Shown piece after piece: positions 50,258 through 61,600 of a stretch of 64,000 nt of DNA (within the stretch, counting starts at the first letter, position 1; every line of letters starts with the position of its first letter). Under the pieces are notes generated by a model. The model searched no databases. It saw only the letters and a program-made list of their open reading frames with translations, and was not told where the DNA came from. Where the stretch lies: assembly GCF_004795745.1 (NCBI RefSeq), contig NZ_SDGV01000006.1, positions 1 to 64,000 on the forward strand, read 5' to 3'. The position numbers and the translations under genes were made by a program. The stretch comes from Vagococcus silagei. Its GTDB lineage: Bacteria > Bacillota > Bacilli > Lactobacillales > Vagococcaceae.

Positions 50258-51010
50258 ATGCCGAAGTATTCAGGTGAAACAATAGATCAAGCAATAGAAT
50301 CTGGTTTAAAGTCATTAAATATTAGTAAAGAACAAGCAAACATTGAAATTGTTGAAGAGGGTAAGCGTGGTTTTTTAGGATTTGGTAAACGTTTGGCGGA
50401 AGTCTCAATTACTGCAAAAGAGCAACCAAAAGAAGTCCAAACGTCAAACGAATCCCAAGAACAAATCACGCCAACAAAAACCGCTGAAACAATTGAAGAA
50501 CCAAAAGTTGTAGTGGAAGCTAAAGGCGATAATAAAAATACAGAAAAAACTGATTTATCGGATGATGAAGCAATTGAACAATTGGCGATTTATTTAACCG
50601 AAGTTACTAAAGAGTTAAATGCGCCAGCACTTGTTAAAGTGAAGCGTCAGGATCAATTTATTATATTCAATCTTGAAACTGATAAAAAAGGCTTACTGAT
50701 TGGTAAACATGGTAAAATCTTAAACGCTTTACAATATTTAGCACAAGTATATATTCATCGCATTGCGAAAAATCGTTTGTCTGTTATGGTGAATGTTGGC
50801 GATTATCGTGAACGTCGTGAAGAAATCTTAAGACGTTTAGCGAAACGAACAGCCCGTGAAGTTCGTGATACAGGTCAAGCAGTTTTCCTAGAACCAATGC
50901 CTGCTTTTGAACGAAAACAAGTTCATGCTATATTGGCTGAGGAAGAAGATATCAGTACTCATTCTGAGGGCAATGAACCTCATCGTTATTTAGTTGTAGA
51001 ATTGAAATAG
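50258..51010 (+). CDS. jag: Jag/KhpB RNA-binding protein
   Basis: The 250-residue protein has an N-terminal Jag domain (SGETIDQAIESGLKSLNI, GKRGFLGFGKRLAEV), an acidic linker, a KH domain (LIGKHGKILNALQYL) and a C-terminal R3H domain (RLAKRTAREV ... NEPHRYLVVE). KhpB pairs with KhpA in RNA binding and cell-division control in streptococci. ATG 50258 is 8 nt after GGAGG; a GTG one codon earlier is possible. It ends in a terminator. Confidence 0.94.
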   Translation: MPKYSGETIDQAIESGLKSLNISKEQANIEIVEEGKRGFLGFGKRLAEVSITAKEQPKEVQTSNESQEQITPTKTAETIEEPKVVVEAKGDNKNTEKTDLSDDEAIEQLAIYLTEVTKELNAPALVKVKRQDQFIIFNLETDKKGLLIGKHGKILNALQYLAQVYIHRIAKNRLSVMVNVGDYRERREEILRRLAKRTAREVRDTGQAVFLEPMPAFERKQVHAILAEEEDISTHSEGNEPHRYLVVELK

Positions 51011-51017
51011 TAAATAT

Positions 51018-51047
51018 AAGAGAACAGCCGTTTTGGTTAGTTCTCTT
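51018..51047 (+). terminator. Terminator after jag
   Basis: An 8-bp stem AAGAGAAC/GTTCTCTT with a T-rich tail starts 8 nt after the jag stop. Confidence 0.75.
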
Positions 51048-51065
51048 TTTTGTTTGTTAAAATAA

Positions 51066-51094
51066 TTGTCAATTGATTTCGAGTGTGCTATTAT
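51066..51094 (+). promoter_or_regulatory. mnmE promoter
   Basis: TTGTCA (51066-51071) and TATTAT (51089-51094) with 17-nt spacing. Predicted start near 51101 gives a leader of about 120 nt. Confidence 0.65.
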
Positions 51095-51124
51095 TCTGTT
51101 AAATATAAATATGGACAAGCAGTC

Positions 51125-51175
51125 AAAGTGCGTTTCCATCCTTAAAGTAAATTTAAAGGGTGGAGTGGGCACTTT
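51125..51175 (+). promoter_or_regulatory. Attenuator-like hairpin in the mnmE leader
   Basis: AAAGTGC (51125-51131) pairs with GCACTTT (51169-51175), and inner CCATCCTT pairs with AAGGGTGG through G-U pairs. The right arm runs into seven T. An alternative stem ATGGA/TCCAT overlaps the left arm. The structure sits between promoter and GTG start and could terminate part of the transcripts. Confidence 0.55.
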
Positions 51176-51221
51176 TTTTGTGCAAAAAATTACGTTTAAT
51201 TTAGAAAGGACGGTCATTATT

Positions 51222-52619
51222 GTGAGTATTACGAATGAATTTGATACGATTGCGGCCATTTCAACACCACCTGGTGAAGGGGCAATTAGTATTGTACGTT
51301 TGAGTGGAACTGATGCGGTTAAGATTGCTGATAATATTAGTAATTACCAAAAAAAATCGTTGCAAGAAGTTGAGACGCATACGATTCATTATGGACATGT
51401 TCAAGACCCTGAAACACAACAAGTAATTGACGAAGTGATGTTTGCGGTGATGCGAGCGCCAAAAACATTTACCCGTGAAGATATTGTTGAAATCAATTGT
51501 CACGGTGGGATGGTTGTTGCCAATCAAATTTTACAGCTTTTATTACGCCAAGGAGCACGTTTAGCTGAACCAGGTGAATTTACCAAGCGAGCCTTTTTAA
51601 ATGGCCGTATGGACCTCTCACAGGCCGAAGCGGTGATGGATTTAATTCAGGCTAAGACTGATGAGTCAATGAAACTTGCTTTAAATCAATTAGATGGTCA
51701 ATTATCAGCTCGCATTAAAGCATTGCGCCAAAAATTATTGGAGGCATTAGCACAAGTTGAAGTGAATATTGATTATCCAGAATATGATGATGTTGAAGAA
51801 ATGACAGCAAATTTATTAAAGACTAAGGCAATTGAAGTTCGCGAAGATGTGCAACTTTTACTGCAAACCTCTCGCCAAGGTAAAATCTTAAGAGAAGGCC
51901 TTTCAACGGCAATTATCGGTCGCCCAAATGTTGGAAAATCAAGTCTCTTAAATTATTTATTGAGAGAAGATAAAGCAATTGTGACTGACATTGCTGGTAC
52001 TACTCGGGACGTGATTGAAGAATATGTTAATGTGCGTGGTGTACCGTTAAAATTGGTGGATACAGCTGGTATTCGTGAAACGGATGATGTGGTTGAAAAA
52101 ATTGGAGTTGAACGAAGTCGTCAAGCTATTCTTGAAGCAGATTTGGTTTTATTAATCTTAAATCAAAGTGAGTCCTTAACAGAGATGGACCGCGAATTAC
52201 TAACCTTAACTAAGGGAAAGAATCGCTTGATTTTATTAAATAAAACTGATTTAACGCCACAATTAGCGTTAACTGATTTCAAAGAGTTATTGGATGATGA
52301 AGAAGTCTTGATGATCTCAGTCACATCAAGTCAAGGTATTGATCAACTTGAACAAGCCATTAAGGATACGTTCTTTAGCCAATCTGCTGGGAGTGGTAAG
52401 GATGCGACTTACTTATCCAATTCTCGCCATATTGGTTTGTTGGAAGAAACAGAACGGGCATTGAATGAAGTTATCTCAGGAATTGATGATGGCATGCCTG
52501 TGGATTTGGTTCAAATTGATATGACACGTGCTTGGGATTTATTAGGTGAAGTGATTGGTGAAAGTGTTCAAGATGAATTGATTACACAATTATTTAGTCA
52601 GTTCTGTTTAGGAAAATAG
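51222..52619 (+). CDS. mnmE: tRNA modification GTPase MnmE
   Basis: The 465-residue GTPase, with MnmG, modifies the wobble uridine (U34) of certain tRNAs. It has the N-terminal [23 protein letters not shown] formyl-THF-binding domain, an inserted G domain ([33 protein letters not shown]) and the C-terminal FCLGK with catalytic Cys. GTG 51222 is chosen because it gives the family start; the frame is open upstream through the leader hairpin but lacks an SD there. Confidence 0.96.
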   Translation: MSITNEFDTIAAISTPPGEGAISIVRLSGTDAVKIADNISNYQKKSLQEVETHTIHYGHVQDPETQQVIDEVMFAVMRAPKTFTREDIVEINCHGGMVVANQILQLLLRQGARLAEPGEFTKRAFLNGRMDLSQAEAVMDLIQAKTDESMKLALNQLDGQLSARIKALRQKLLEALAQVEVNIDYPEYDDVEEMTANLLKTKAIEVREDVQLLLQTSRQGKILREGLSTAIIGRPNVGKSSLLNYLLREDKAIVTDIAGTTRDVIEEYVNVRGVPLKLVDTAGIRETDDVVEKIGVERSRQAILEADLVLLILNQSESLTEMDRELLTLTKGKNRLILLNKTDLTPQLALTDFKELLDDEEVLMISVTSSQGIDQLEQAIKDTFFSQSAGSGKDATYLSNSRHIGLLEETERALNEVISGIDDGMPVDLVQIDMTRAWDLLGEVIGESVQDELITQLFSQFCLGK

Positions 52620-52634
52620 GAAGGAATTAAAAAC

Positions 52635-54524
52635 ATGAGTCAAACAAATGAATATGATGTAATTGTTGTTGGTGGGGGACATGCAGGCTCAGAAGCAAGT
52701 TTAGCTTCTGCTAGAATGGGCATGAAAACTTTACTGGTAACTTTAAATTTAGATATGATTAGTTTTATGCCATGTAACCCTTCGATTGGCGGGCCAGCTA
52801 AAGGTGTGGTTGTCCGTGAAATTGATGCATTAGGTGGTGAAATGGGTCGTAATATTGATAAAACGTATATTCAAATGAGAATGTTGAATACTGGAAAAGG
52901 ACCAGCAGTTCGTGCCTTACGCGCGCAAGCTGACAAACATCAATATCATACTGAAATGAAACGGACACTAGAAGAAACACCTAACTTAACAGTCAAACAA
53001 GGTGTCGTTGAAAAACTAATCGTGGAAGATAATGTTTGCCGTGGTGTTGAGATTAGTACAGGCACTAAGTTCTTTTCAAAAGCAGTTATTATTACAGCTG
53101 GGACAGCTTTACGTGGTGAAATTATTATTGGTGAATTAAAATATTCATCTGGTCCAAATAATTCTTTACCTGCAATTGGTTTGGCTGATAATTTAAAAGA
53201 ATTAGGCCTTGAAATCGAACGTTTTAAAACAGGGACACCACCGCGTGTGAATGCAGATAGTATTGATTATATTAAAACTGAAGAACAACCAGGTGATGAG
53301 GTTCCGAATCATTTTAGTTTCGAAACGAAAGATGAAGACTATGTAAAAGATCAATTATCATGTTGGTTAACTTATTCAAACGCTAAAACACATGAGATTA
53401 TTCGTGAAAACCTCCATCGTGCGCCTATGTTCACTGGTATTGTTGAAGGTGTAGGTGCGCGTTATTGTCCTTCAATTGAAGACAAAGTGGTTCGTTTTAG
53501 TGATAAACCACGTCATCAAATCTTTTTAGAACCGGAAGGCCGAAATACAAAAGAATACTATGTTCAAGGACTTTCAACATCATTGCCAGAAGATGTTCAA
53601 GATGAGATGGTTCATAGTGTTGAGGGCTTAGAAAATGCGCAAATTATGCGAAGTGGTTATGCTATTGAGTATGATATTGTGGTGCCACATCAATTACGCC
53701 CAACTTTAGAAACAATGAAAATTGCCGGATTGTATACTGCAGGTCAAACCAATGGTACCTCTGGATATGAAGAAGCAGCGTGCCAAGGCTTAATGGCAGG
53801 AATCAATGCATCACTCAAAATTCAAGGTAAAGAGCCGTTAATTTTGAAACGAAGTGATGCTTACATTGGCGTTTTAATTGATGATTTAGTCACTAAAGGG
53901 ACAAGCGAACCGTATCGTTTGTTAACATCTCGTGCTGAATATCGCTTACTTTTACGTCATGATAATGCCGATTTACGTTTAACCCAATTTGGTCATGAGA
54001 TTGGTTTAGTTGCGGAAGAACGTTATGGTATCTATCAAGAGAAACAAACGGCAATTGAAGCTGAAATATCGCGTTTGAGTAAGCTACATTTACGCCCAAC
54101 AGAGGACTTACAAAAGCTGTTATCATCATTAAATTCAGCTTTATTGAAAGATGGTATTCTTGCCGTTGATTTACTAAAACGTCCCGAAATAACGTACCAT
54201 GCTTTAGTACCATTTTTAGAGACTGAAGAAGTGTTACCTCGTTATGTGGTTGAACAAGTTGAAATTCATATTAAATACGAAGGCTACATTAAAAAAGCCC
54301 AAGATAAAGTTGATAAATTAAAACGTATGGAAGCTAAAAAAATTCCAACAAATATTGATTACACTGCTGTTAATAGTTTGGCAACAGAAGCCATTCAAAA
54401 GCTAGAAAAAATTCGTCCTGAAACAATAGCACAAGCCAGTCGAATTAGTGGTGTTAATCCATCTGACATCAGTATTTTAATGGTGTATATCGAACAAGGT
54501 AAAATAGCGAAAAAAAATAAGTAA
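52635..54524 (+). CDS. mnmG: tRNA uridine-5-carboxymethylaminomethyl modification enzyme MnmG
   Basis: The 629-residue FAD enzyme is the partner of MnmE. It has the dinucleotide-binding [34 protein letters not shown], and [16 protein letters not shown], with a helical C-terminal domain for MnmE/tRNA contact. It follows mnmE by 15 nt with SD AGGAA and ends in its own terminator. Confidence 0.97.
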   Translation: MSQTNEYDVIVVGGGHAGSEASLASARMGMKTLLVTLNLDMISFMPCNPSIGGPAKGVVVREIDALGGEMGRNIDKTYIQMRMLNTGKGPAVRALRAQADKHQYHTEMKRTLEETPNLTVKQGVVEKLIVEDNVCRGVEISTGTKFFSKAVIITAGTALRGEIIIGELKYSSGPNNSLPAIGLADNLKELGLEIERFKTGTPPRVNADSIDYIKTEEQPGDEVPNHFSFETKDEDYVKDQLSCWLTYSNAKTHEIIRENLHRAPMFTGIVEGVGARYCPSIEDKVVRFSDKPRHQIFLEPEGRNTKEYYVQGLSTSLPEDVQDEMVHSVEGLENAQIMRSGYAIEYDIVVPHQLRPTLETMKIAGLYTAGQTNGTSGYEEAACQGLMAGINASLKIQGKEPLILKRSDAYIGVLIDDLVTKGTSEPYRLLTSRAEYRLLLRHDNADLRLTQFGHEIGLVAEERYGIYQEKQTAIEAEISRLSKLHLRPTEDLQKLLSSLNSALLKDGILAVDLLKRPEITYHALVPFLETEEVLPRYVVEQVEIHIKYEGYIKKAQDKVDKLKRMEAKKIPTNIDYTAVNSLATEAIQKLEKIRPETIAQASRISGVNPSDISILMVYIEQGKIAKKNK

Positions 54525-54538
54525 TTCAATATATTAAT

Positions 54539-54578
54539 AAAACGTTTGGTTTTTTATATTAAAAAGCCAAATGTTTTT
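54539..54578 (+). terminator. mnmE-mnmG terminator
   Basis: An AAAACGTTTGGTTTTT arm pairs with AAAAAGCCAAATGTTTT (G-U pairs included), followed by T. Confidence 0.75.
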
Positions 54579-54655
54579 TATTTGTTTAAACTACCATTTT
54601 TTCATTTTCTTATGCTAAAATAAAATCGAGAGACTATTGCGGGAGGGGAATCGAA

Positions 54656-56119
54656 TTGAACATTTTAGATCTTTTAGATAAACCGGAAAGAACGCAAGTA
54701 CGGATTGTTCAAAGCTTACTTGATCACGGTGGCAGTATTTCAATTAAAGATTTGGGTGGCCAAATAAAGATATCACCAGCTTCGTTAAATAAATACTTAG
54801 TTGAAGTAAGTGAAACATTAAAAGCAATCAATGAAGAAATAGATTTAACAATTGAAAATAAAAAAATCAAACTTAATATTCCCTATTATTTTAATTTGCA
54901 ACACATTTTGATTTACTATTTGAACAACTCGATTAATTGTCAAATTCTTAGTTATATGATTAAAAGTGATGGCGTTTCAATTCCAAATATTAGTCAAAAT
55001 TTAGCGATTAGTGAAGCGACTGTTTTCAGGCGTATAAAGGAAATTAATTTAGCAATCGAGGAATTTGGTATTCAGATCAAAAATGCTCAATTTACTGGTG
55101 AAGAACTTCAAATTAGATATTTTATTTTTGAATATTACAATCATACCTTACCAATTGATGTCATCAATTATCATCAATTGGACAGTTCAATTATGTTGTT
55201 AATTGAGAATTTAGCCGAGGAATTAAATTTACCAATTGAGGATAAAAATCTATATCATTTGTATTTATGGTTGATGATTAGTAAAAAACGAGAGGCGCTT
55301 GGTTTAACATTAGAGATAGGTGAACAAGAGATTTATAAACAATTAATTGGTGAAAAAATATCGAAAGCTGTTGTTAAAACGAATGAATCACTTTATGGCA
55401 CTGTTTCTGCGATACAAACGGAAACAGATTTAATTAGCTTATATATCTTTTTTATTTCAACTTATATATATGAAAAGCCACTTGTTGAAGATCAGTATAT
55501 GTATTTTTTCAAGAATACATTTTTTAAGGATATTATTAATTTAAGTGAGAATACTTTGGATACAATTGGGCAACATTTTGATATGAAACATTTATCAAGA
55601 GAGTTACTGTGGTATATCGAATGTAATTTGTTTCAACTCCATTTTAGAATGATGCATTTTAATAGTTATATGAATTATTTTGAGTCTGACTATATTATTT
55701 CAAAACGAACTGATGATTCGATTAGTACTATTGTTAATCATGTCATTCATGAACATCGTGATTTATTTTCTTTAAATTTATCACCAGCTGTTTATAACCA
55801 TCTCTTCTCAAATTATCGTTTCATTTTACAAATTATTGAAAGTGAATGTATAAAGACAATTCGAATTGGACTTGCGATTCAAGTTAATTATTTGGCACAA
55901 CAAGATATTATGAAAAAATTAGAAACCATTTTTTCCAAGCAATATAATGTTGCTTTTGAATTGGCTCAAGCTGACAAGACTTATGATTTATTAGTGACGG
56001 ATATTTTTTTGACAGATAGTCAATTTAAATATAAAGAAATATATGTTATTAATGAAATACTAAACTTATATGATGAAAATAGTATAAAAGAGATTATTGA
56101 GTCACTGATAAAAAATTGA
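54656..56119 (+). CDS. Mga-like transcriptional regulator at the surface-protein locus
   Basis: The 487-residue protein has an N-terminal winged helix (ISIKDLGGQIKISPASLNKYLVEV) and a second HTH near residues 110-140 (VSIPNISQNLAISEATVFRRIKEINLAI), then a long helical regulatory part, as in Mga/AtxA-class activators. TTG 54656 follows GGGAGGGG. It precedes an operon encoding a giant adhesin. Mga proteins typically activate adjacent surface genes, so control of 56393-64000 is a reasonable inference. A terminator follows, so it is not in the same transcript. Confidence 0.75.
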   Translation: MNILDLLDKPERTQVRIVQSLLDHGGSISIKDLGGQIKISPASLNKYLVEVSETLKAINEEIDLTIENKKIKLNIPYYFNLQHILIYYLNNSINCQILSYMIKSDGVSIPNISQNLAISEATVFRRIKEINLAIEEFGIQIKNAQFTGEELQIRYFIFEYYNHTLPIDVINYHQLDSSIMLLIENLAEELNLPIEDKNLYHLYLWLMISKKREALGLTLEIGEQEIYKQLIGEKISKAVVKTNESLYGTVSAIQTETDLISLYIFFISTYIYEKPLVEDQYMYFFKNTFFKDIINLSENTLDTIGQHFDMKHLSRELLWYIECNLFQLHFRMMHFNSYMNYFESDYIISKRTDDSISTIVNHVIHEHRDLFSLNLSPAVYNHLFSNYRFILQIIESECIKTIRIGLAIQVNYLAQQDIMKKLETIFSKQYNVAFELAQADKTYDLLVTDIFLTDSQFKYKEIYVINEILNLYDENSIKEIIESLIKN

Positions 56120-56145
56120 AGATTAGAATGAATATGAATAAAAGT

Positions 56146-56176
56146 AAACCTGCTTTCTAAATAAGAAAACAGGTTT
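56146..56176 (+). terminator. Terminator of the Mga-like gene
   Basis: AAACCTGcTTTCT (56146-56158) pairs with AGAAAaCAGGTTT (56164-56176), followed by ATTTTTCTTTTTT. Confidence 0.78.
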
Positions 56177-56239
56177 ATTTTTCTTTTTTAGACTCATTAT
56201 TTGATTATTATCGTTATTTTATTGTTTTGTGTAAAAAGA

Positions 56240-56285
56240 TGATAGTTTTTGATGATATATAGCTGATATATTACATACGTATAAT
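56240..56285 (+). promoter_or_regulatory. Candidate activator-dependent promoter of the surface operon
   Basis: A TATAAT box (56280-56285) lacks a recognisable -35. Upstream is a run of TGATA direct repeats: TGATA at 56240, TGATATAT at 56253-56260 and again at 56264-56271, the last two exactly 11 bp apart. This pattern suits an activator binding on one helix face; that is an inference. Confidence 0.45.
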
Positions 56286-56392
56286 AAGGTGGCTGTAACT
56301 ATGTGAAAGCAGACGCAGTTTTCTTTTATGCATGAAGTTCAAATATTTACATATAAAAATTATTGAAGATTTAGCGGAAGGAGGAAAGTCTG

Positions 56393-57043
56393 ATTAGTAA
56401 TAAGAAAGTAAGAATTGCTGTTGTAACTTTAGCGTTGCTATCGATCTTTAATCCAATTGTCTTGAAATTAATTAAGGCCAATCCGATGAAGTACCATGCG
56501 TCGAGTAAGACTGAAAGAAAAGTGCCCAAAACAGAGCCCGCTCTTATTGATACATTGACAAGTGGCATGACTAAAGAAGAACAGCAAAAAGCAGAGGAAC
56601 GTATTAAGGAAGTTCATCGTGATAAACTCCAAAAAAAACATCAAGAGTACTTGGATAGAGTCCCTTATGGTGATTTTGTTGAAATGAAAACGGATAATGA
56701 TGGCAAAATTTCAGTTAGTTTAGCAAAAGCTAAAATGTTACCAGAATCAGATGAACGCGTTAAAGTTGTGAAGTCAAAAATTAGTGATGTGGGCCAAGTT
56801 GTTGAGATAGAGTACGATGTTTACGTTGCGGAAGGTAGCTTTGAATATAATGGAACAATTTTTCAATACTTCGATAGCAATCAAGAAAAAGGCGCTGTTA
56901 TCTTAGATGATTTAGATGAAGGCGTGACTTTAAATAAGGGTGAAAGTAAAGCTAGTAAAGTGTATGTTGCTTTTAAGAGTACGGAAAAACGAATGTCTGC
57001 CAAAATTGGAAATGCAACATTCGTTGGAATGATACAAGAGTGA
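56393..57043 (+). CDS. Exported or membrane-anchored protein with apparent non-ATG start
   Basis: The protein has about 216 residues if started at ATT 56393. A strong AAGGAGG lies 8 nt before that ATT and 5 nt before an in-frame CTG (56390). The first TTG (56435) has no SD and would cut the hydrophobic segment (KKVRIAVVTLALLSIF). A basic Lys-rich stretch and coiled region follow (TKEEQQKAEERIKEVHRDKLQKKHQ), then a beta-type domain with YGDFVEMKTDNDGKISVSL. It vaguely resembles DUF4352/DUF5067 secreted domains. It is first in the operon with the GT4 and adhesin genes. Confidence 0.6.
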   Translation: MSNKKVRIAVVTLALLSIFNPIVLKLIKANPMKYHASSKTERKVPKTEPALIDTLTSGMTKEEQQKAEERIKEVHRDKLQKKHQEYLDRVPYGDFVEMKTDNDGKISVSLAKAKMLPESDERVKVVKSKISDVGQVVEIEYDVYVAEGSFEYNGTIFQYFDSNQEKGAVILDDLDEGVTLNKGESKASKVYVAFKSTEKRMSAKIGNATFVGMIQE

Positions 57044-57053
57044 GGGAAGTAAA

Positions 57054-58571
57054 ATGATTTACTGTATAAGTAATAATATTGGCAAGAGATTACCAGGAAT
57101 TGAACACAGTCAAGTCGGTAGGGTCAAACTGTTATCTCAAATTGGTGAACCGGCAAAAATTGTCACACTCTGCCATAGTTGCGAACTATATGAGAATACA
57201 AAATGGTTAGGTGTTTCAAATCAAATTTTCTCAATGTACGATTATTTTCAAGAAGCAATTGGGGATAACTTATATGCACAGAAAAAATATTATGAGATGT
57301 GGATAAATCATCCGAAATATCGCGTAGAACATGTTCCAAATACATTAGATGTTAAAGTTTTTTATGAAGAAGACTATGTGTATTATGCACGCTTTTTTGA
57401 TAAGGAGTATCAAAAAATTGATTATCTAAATCATTTTGATGGGCCTTATCAAACAAGACGTAAAGTCAGACGTGAAATTTTTGATACACGCGGTTTTCTA
57501 ACTAAGGCGATTATTCTTGGAGAGACACAGAAAGTTTTACAAGAAACGTATTATAGCCCTAGTGGTGAAGAAAAAATTGTCTGCTACTACAATCCTGAAA
57601 GAAAACTTTCAAGAATTGAGTTAAAAAATTATAAAGGTGATACCTATTTCTTTAAAACAAAAGATGAGTGGCAAGCATTTTTCTTTGATGAACTCAATCA
57701 ACCGAGCACACTATTTTTATCAGACCGAACTCAAAATGTGATGGATAGTATTGGGTTAATGAAAACTAAGGCGAGTCTGGTACCAGTGATTCACAACGTT
57801 CATTTGAGACAGCCGTATGATCCCGTTACAGCTGAGATTACGTCACCCTATCAAAAGATATTTACGAATCTTGAAAATGTGACGGCAATAATTGCCTCAA
57901 CAAAACATCAAGCACAAGAATTAAATGAGCGTTTACCAGAAAATGTTAAAGCTCATCCAATTCCAGTTGGTTATACTGGATCGGTTGCTCCGGCTCCATT
58001 TGAAGGGCGGAACCCGTTTAAAATTGTTTGTATGGCGCGTTACTATACTGAGAAGCAGTTGTTGCATCAAATTCGTGCAATTCAAAAATTGCTACCTCAA
58101 TTCCCTAAGTTAGAACTTCATTTATTTGGGTACGGGGATGCAACTAACAATTACCAAGAAGAAAAAATGTTAAAAAAATATGTAATTGATCATCATTTAG
58201 AAGAACATGTCTTTTTTAGAGGCTATTTAAAAGATTTGGATTCTGAATATAACGAAGCAGGTCTCATGCTATTAACAAGCTCGATTGAAGGATTTTGTTT
58301 ATCTATGTTAGAGGCCATCGAACATGGTTTACCAGTTCTATCGTATGATATCCGTTACGGGCCGAGTGAAATGATTATTGATGGTGAGAATGGGTATCTA
58401 ATTAAGCCAAATGATGAAGCAAAATTACAGGAAAAATTAGCCTATCTACTAGAGCATCCTGAACTACAACAAGAAATGTCAAAAGCCTCTTACCGACATG
58501 CTGAGACATTTAATCAAGCTGCTATATTAGAAAAATGGCAGGCTTTTTTACAAGAAAATCGACTAAAATAA
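57054..58571 (+). CDS. GT4 glycosyltransferase (GtfA/TarM-like)
   Basis: The 505-residue retaining glycosyltransferase has a GT-B fold. The C-terminal donor domain shows ARYYTEKQLLHQIRAI, then HLFGYGD, and the EX7E motif EGFCLSMLE near residues 412-420 followed by YGPSEMIIDGENGYLI. The beta-sheet-rich middle insertion (FDTRGFLTKAI, KNYKGDTYFF) is like that of TarM, poly(glycerol-phosphate) glucosyltransferases and GtfA of accessory Sec loci. It lies 10 nt after the exported protein and 43 nt before the adhesin, so the adhesin may be its acceptor. Confidence 0.82.
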   Translation: MIYCISNNIGKRLPGIEHSQVGRVKLLSQIGEPAKIVTLCHSCELYENTKWLGVSNQIFSMYDYFQEAIGDNLYAQKKYYEMWINHPKYRVEHVPNTLDVKVFYEEDYVYYARFFDKEYQKIDYLNHFDGPYQTRRKVRREIFDTRGFLTKAIILGETQKVLQETYYSPSGEEKIVCYYNPERKLSRIELKNYKGDTYFFKTKDEWQAFFFDELNQPSTLFLSDRTQNVMDSIGLMKTKASLVPVIHNVHLRQPYDPVTAEITSPYQKIFTNLENVTAIIASTKHQAQELNERLPENVKAHPIPVGYTGSVAPAPFEGRNPFKIVCMARYYTEKQLLHQIRAIQKLLPQFPKLELHLFGYGDATNNYQEEKMLKKYVIDHHLEEHVFFRGYLKDLDSEYNEAGLMLLTSSIEGFCLSMLEAIEHGLPVLSYDIRYGPSEMIIDGENGYLIKPNDEAKLQEKLAYLLEHPELQQEMSKASYRHAETFNQAAILEKWQAFLQENRLK

Positions 58572-58614
58572 ATGAGTAAAAGTGAAGTATTAAAATTCTC
58601 AAGGAGGACTAAAA

Positions 58615-61600
58615 TTGAGTAAAAAGAATTATGATTACAAGGAAAAAATGAATAAAAACCAAAAGCGAAAAAATAAATCGACAAAACTATTTTATTCAAC
58701 AGTTGCAGCCTATGGTTTAGCAACAGTTGCAGTTGCACCACAAATTGCTGACGCTGAAGAAATTGAACCGCTTGAAGCGAAAGATCAGGCAGCAACAACG
58801 ACGGCAAAAGAAACACCTGAAAGTGCAGCTCAAAATGTACATGTGATTGAAGCAAATGATTACCTAAGACAAGTTGCTGGTGATTTAGGGTTGAAATATC
58901 CGGAAGCGCCTGCGGAATCTAAATTAAAAGTAGTCTTAGCTGAAACTTATCAGTTACTAGCGAGTCAATCATTGACAGCAGAGCAAGCAAACCAACAAGT
59001 TGAAAAATTATTTGCCGCTGAATCAGAATATTTAACAACAATGGAAAATGTCCAAGCAGTTAAAATGAATCAAGCTGTAAATAAAAAAGAAGTAGAGACT
59101 AAGCAATCTGCGGCAACAGAAAACTTAGGCACCACCTCTACAGAAAATAAATCTTCTGAACACTCAAATAATAACACACGCGGTACTGAAGGTAAAGATG
59201 AAGCAAACCCTAGTAACCATGCGGCTTTAGATGAAAAAATAAGTGAATTAAAAAATAACACTGAATTAGAAGTAAATTATTCTGAAGAGACTGTTTCACA
59301 ATTAAAAGCAGTGATTGAAGAAATTGAAACAAAACTAGCAGCAGGAGAATTAAGTGATGATGAAGCAACACAAGCTTTAAATCAACTGATTGCCGCTGAA
59401 AAAAATCTGTCAGTCGCTCAAACTGTACTTAATGATTTAGTGAAACAGTTAGAACTTGATTTATTAACATTAGGTTCAATCAATCAAGAGAGCTCCTCAG
59501 AAGCAAAAGCGGTGATTGCTGAAGCTAAAAAGTTACAAGCTAATAAAAATGCAACTCAAGCAGAAGTTAACCGTCTTGTAGCAACATTACAAGAACACGT
59601 AGCGGATTTAGATGTGACAGCAGAAGAATTGTCTAGTTTTGTTGAAGAAACTTTGGCAACCTATAAACAAACGAGCTATACAGCCTTAAGCTATAAAGAA
59701 TTAAGTGATGCACTTAGAGATGCGGTTTTAGTGGCAAACAATCAAGAATCCACTAAGTCAGAACGCTATCTTGCTTACACTAAAATTCAACATGCTGTTG
59801 GTCAATTGGTTGAGATTAAAACGTCTCAAGATTTACAAACTAAGTTAGATGAAGTTAAGGGCTTAGATGGTAAAAATTATACAACTGACAGTTATAAAGC
59901 TTTTTCAGATCATTTGAAAAAAGCAGAACGTTTATTAAAGGCAGAAAATGTTTCAACTGATGCGTTCTCAAATACGTATAGTGATTTAATGAAATCAATT
60001 GATGACCTTGTGTCTAAAGAAGATGTGAATGCTGAATTACAAGCCACATTGGAAGAAGCAAATAAAATTGTCAAAGCAAATAAACAAAAACAACTTTTTA
60101 CAAATGAAACGATTAATTTGTTATTACAACAAATGAAAATTGCTGAAACAGTTGATTTTAACATGGTTTCTGCAGACCGTTTAGTCGAAATTAATAATCA
60201 AGTGAAGCAAGCAATTAATGATTTAGTTAAAATTGAAAACTTAAAAGGTCTTGAAAGTTTAATCAACGAAGGAAATAAATTAGTTGGACTTGGAAAAGGT
60301 AATTTTACTGATTCATCATGGAATAATTTAACTAAACAATTAACTTATGCTCAAGCGGTTTTAGGCAGTTCTAAATCAACAGTTGATGAAATTTCAAATG
60401 CTTATCAAAAATTAGATCATGCGATTAAAGTAATGATTGATAAAGAAACATTACTAAATGATTTAGATAGTGCCTTATTTAGAGCCGAAGCTTATGAAAA
60501 AGACAGTGGTAAATTTACTGAATCTTCTTGGTTAGCTTTCGAAAATGCTTTAATTAAAGCAAAAGCTATCAATCGCGATTCAATTAGTCCAGATATGTTA
60601 AATCAATTAGTTAATGAGCTTAACATGACAATGAATAATCTATTTTTAACAAGTAATGAAGCTGTGACAAACTTACAAAAAGAATTAGAAAAATTGGTGA
60701 CATTAGACAAAGAAACAGCCTATACGTCTGATAGTTGGCGTCAATTACAGCAAGTGGTTACTGAAGCATATAAACTTGTTGATAGTGTTGACGAAATTCA
60801 AACAGAAGACGTTTTACGTGTCACAGAAAGACTTGCAAAAGCAATTGATGACTTGGCTTATAGTGATGCTAATCGTCAATCAGCAAGACAAAATTTAAAA
60901 GATGAAATTGCGACTTTTGACAACATGACTGAAGAGGATCGTAAAAAAATTCTCCATGGTTATGAAGAGTATGAGCAAGCAATTAATGCAGCTAGAGAGT
61001 TATTAAATAATTTAAATGTCAGTGCGACAGAGATGAATACAGCTGTTACAAAAATAAATAATGCTAAAAACAATTTAACAATTGACGAAGGTTCTAAAAC
61101 ATTAGCTGTGAATACAACGACAAATGTTAGCAAAAATACAGGCATGAAAGACGGTCAGTTTAACGTTGAAGTTAAAGTTGATAATCCAACGTTACAATTC
61201 TTAACTTACAAGCCTTCATTTGAAACAACTGTTAAAATTCCACATAACTTGATTCCATTCTTTGAAGATCCAAATTGGCGTCAATATGTTAAAATTGCTT
61301 ACAATAATTCAGCTGGCGCTGTGGGAATGGGTACAACTGAAGTTAAATCAGGTAATAAAAAATCAGGTGGTATTGGCGGAATTGGTGCGAAATGGGATCC
61401 AATGTTAAACCTATTATCATTAGATGATGAAAAAGTTTTAAATGACTTGAAGATTACATACAAAATGGTTGATGGCCAACCTGTCTTGTTTATTACCACA
61501 AACAAAATGGTGCCTGGTACTGGATTAATGCCAGTTAATGAATTTGAATTAAATTATTTCCTTAATTTTGATTTAGAACAATACTTGAAAGATGGTCATG

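Noticed and set aside
51101-51221. T-box leader upstream of mnmE
   Set aside because: Only GGGTGG resembles the T-box; the leader of about 120 nt is too short and no specifier loop is evident.
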